Below, piece after piece: positions 5,402 to 6,526 of a DNA stretch of 6,526 nt. The DNA is from Mycobacterium sp. (GTDB taxonomy: Bacteria > Actinomycetota > Actinomycetes > Mycobacteriales > Mycobacteriaceae): NCBI GenBank assembly GCA_025965815.1, contig JAOPWF010000088.1, positions 1-6,526 on the forward strand, read 5' to 3'. Within the stretch, counting starts at the first letter, position 1, and each line of letters starts with the position of its first letter. Below the pieces are notes generated by a model. It saw only the letters and a program-made list of their open reading frames with translations. It did not search any database and had not been told where the DNA came from. The position numbers and the translations under genes were made by a program.

Positions 5402-6526
5402 TCAGCGTCGGGCGTAACCGGGCGCATGCTCGGGGAATGGCCCGATCGCGACGCCGTACGCCGCGATCGCGCCCAACGCAGGAATCCTGCTGAGCAGGCG
5501 GACCGCCCTGGGCGGTGTGGGCGCTGGCCCGCCCGGCTCGCCGGCGACCGCCACGGCGATGACCCGGTTGTGGATGACGCGCTGGACGGCCTGGATCATC
5601 GCGGTCGGGACCCAGCGCCGAGCCTGTATGCGGGCCAGCCGTGCGGTGGACACATGACCCAACCGCAGCGGATCCGCCAGTACCCGGCCCGCTTCGACGG
5701 CGTCGGCGACGGCGAGGTTGATCCCCACGCCACCGACCGGTGACATCGCATGCGCCGCGTCGCCGATCAGCAGCAGGCCGTCGACATACCAGCGGCGGAG
5801 CCGATTCAGCTGAACGTCGAGCAGCTTCACGTCATCGAAGGACGTCAACGCGTCAACGCGATCGGCCAGCCAGGGCACCAGCGCAACCATGCGGCGGCGA
5901 AGCGCGTCGATCCCCGCACTGCGCATCGTGGCGTCGGTGCCCTTCGGGATCAAGTAGGCGATCTGGTAGTAGTCCTCGCGATCGATCAAGGCGCAGCCAT
6001 GGCCTGCGGTGAACACGCCGTTCAGGCCGTGGGGATCGGCAGGCCGACGGGGCAGCCGGAACCACCACACGTCCATCGGGGCTCCGAACGCTCGCGGCAC
6101 CAACCCGGAAGCGGTGCGCAGGGTCGAAGAGCGGCCGTCGCAGGCGACAGTCAATTCGGCTCGCATCTCGCGGGTCGCCCCGGCCAAGTCGCGGTAGGTG
6201 ACGCCAACGATGCGTCCGCCGCTCCGTAGCGGTCCGGTCACCTCGGTGTTCCGCATCAGCCGGAAGGTGGGTTCTTGCTCTGCCGCTGTGGCCAGCAGCT
6301 CAAGGAAGTCCCACTGTGGCACCAGCGCAATATGCTTGTGCGGCCCGGGGAGTCGGCGCAGGTCGATATCGACCGGGGTCCCCTGAATCTCTGCGTGGAC
6401 GGTTTCGACCATTCGGTGGGGTAGCTGCGCAAACTGGGCTCCGAGTCCCAGTTCGTCGAGCAGTCGCAGCGTGCTGGCGTGCACGGTGTCGCCGCGAAAA
6501 TCGCGCAGGAAGTCGGCGTGCTTCTC
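5402..6526 (-). CDS. FAD-dependent monooxygenase, class A (PHBH-like), N-terminus outside the window
   Basis: The last 374 codons of a flavoprotein hydroxylase are present. The frame is open to the right edge (EKHADFLRDFRGDTVHAST), so the GTG at 6484 inside it is a valine codon, not the start. The missing part should be about 35-40 residues with the GxGxxG dinucleotide-binding loop. Visible family marks, numbered from the edge: the conserved DFRGDT stretch (9-14); the DG motif in VACDGRSSTLR (127-137), which binds FAD and NADPH; and the GD motif LLIGDAAHAMSPVGGVGINLAVADA (252-276), which holds the FAD ribityl chain. Such enzymes use NAD(P)H and O2 to hydroxylate small, often aromatic, substrates; the substrate here cannot be told. 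The C-terminal region (roughly 325-360) is Pro/Ala-rich and hydrophobic. The gene reads toward the trehalase gene with a 67-bp gap; no functional tie is evident. Confidence 0.92.
   Translation of the reverse strand, partial: EKHADFLRDFRGDTVHASTLRLLDELGLGAQFAQLPHRMVETVHAEIQGTPVDIDLRRLPGPHKHIALVPQWDFLELLATAAEQEPTFRLMRNTEVTGPLRSGGRIVGVTYRDLAGATREMRAELTVACDGRSSTLRTASGLVPRAFGAPMDVWWFRLPRRPADPHGLNGVFTAGHGCALIDREDYYQIAYLIPKGTDATMRSAGIDALRRRMVALVPWLADRVDALTSFDDVKLLDVQLNRLRRWYVDGLLLIGDAAHAMSPVGGVGINLAVADAVEAGRVLADPLRLGHVSTARLARIQARRWVPTAMIQAVQRVIHNRVIAVAVAGEPGGPAPTPPRAVRLLSRIPALGAIAAYGVAIGPFPEHAPGYARR

Noticed and set aside
5740..6229. Plus-strand open frames inside the flavoprotein gene
   Set aside because: They are antisense to a clearly coding frame with FAD motifs and show no domain or ribosome binding site.
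1..6526. Insertion sequences, CRISPR arrays, tRNA or rRNA genes, or a defence or toxin-antitoxin system
   Set aside because: No transposase, terminal inverted repeats, regular spacers, structural RNA or paired toxin-like genes could be found on either strand by eye.

Overview
The window is GC-rich actinobacterial DNA, most probably from a Mycobacterium or close relative (Mycolicibacterium-like). I base this on the strong likeness of the CysD and GH15 trehalase proteins to mycobacterial forms I know, on the small secreted Cys-pair proteins, and on the codon usage. I could not run a search, so the genus is inferred. Nearly everything is on the minus strand; only one damaged gene reads on plus.

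Reading along the plus coordinates: (1) 1-1130 holds the minus-strand sulfate-activation pair. This is the first 67 codons of cysN (cut by the window edge) and the whole of cysD, overlapping by one base (TGATG). Together they make ATP sulfurylase, which turns sulfate and ATP into adenosine phosphosulfate. (2) 1131-1211 is the cysD leader, with a good ribosome binding site and a TTGACA box. (3) 1233-1886 encodes a TetR-family repressor on the same strand. (4) 1887-2124 is a regulatory intergenic stretch with a perfect 13-bp palindrome and a second AT-rich near-palindrome. (5) 2125-2441 on plus is a wrecked PaaI-type hotdog thioesterase gene: one frameshift plus an internal deletion that removed most of its second half. 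(6) 2489-2525 carries two hairpins, where plus and minus transcription would converge. (7) 2516-3203 holds two small exported-protein genes in tandem on minus. The upstream one is split over reading frames by two opposite one-base shifts, both possibly in homopolymer runs. Once reconnected, it has a near-identical cysteine-pair motif at each end of a proline-rich linker. (8) 3313-5334 is a complete GH15 family trehalase. (9) 5402-6526 is most of a class A flavoprotein monooxygenase gene whose N-terminus lies outside the window.

The genes do not form one pathway. CysN/CysD belong to sulfate assimilation. The trehalase belongs to turnover of trehalose, an abundant mycobacterial disaccharide. 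The TetR gene faces the dead thioesterase gene and may once have regulated it. I see no phage, insertion sequence, CRISPR array, tRNA or rRNA. The most informative points are the two broken genes and the duplicated Cys-pair motif. I found no convincing new multi-gene system.
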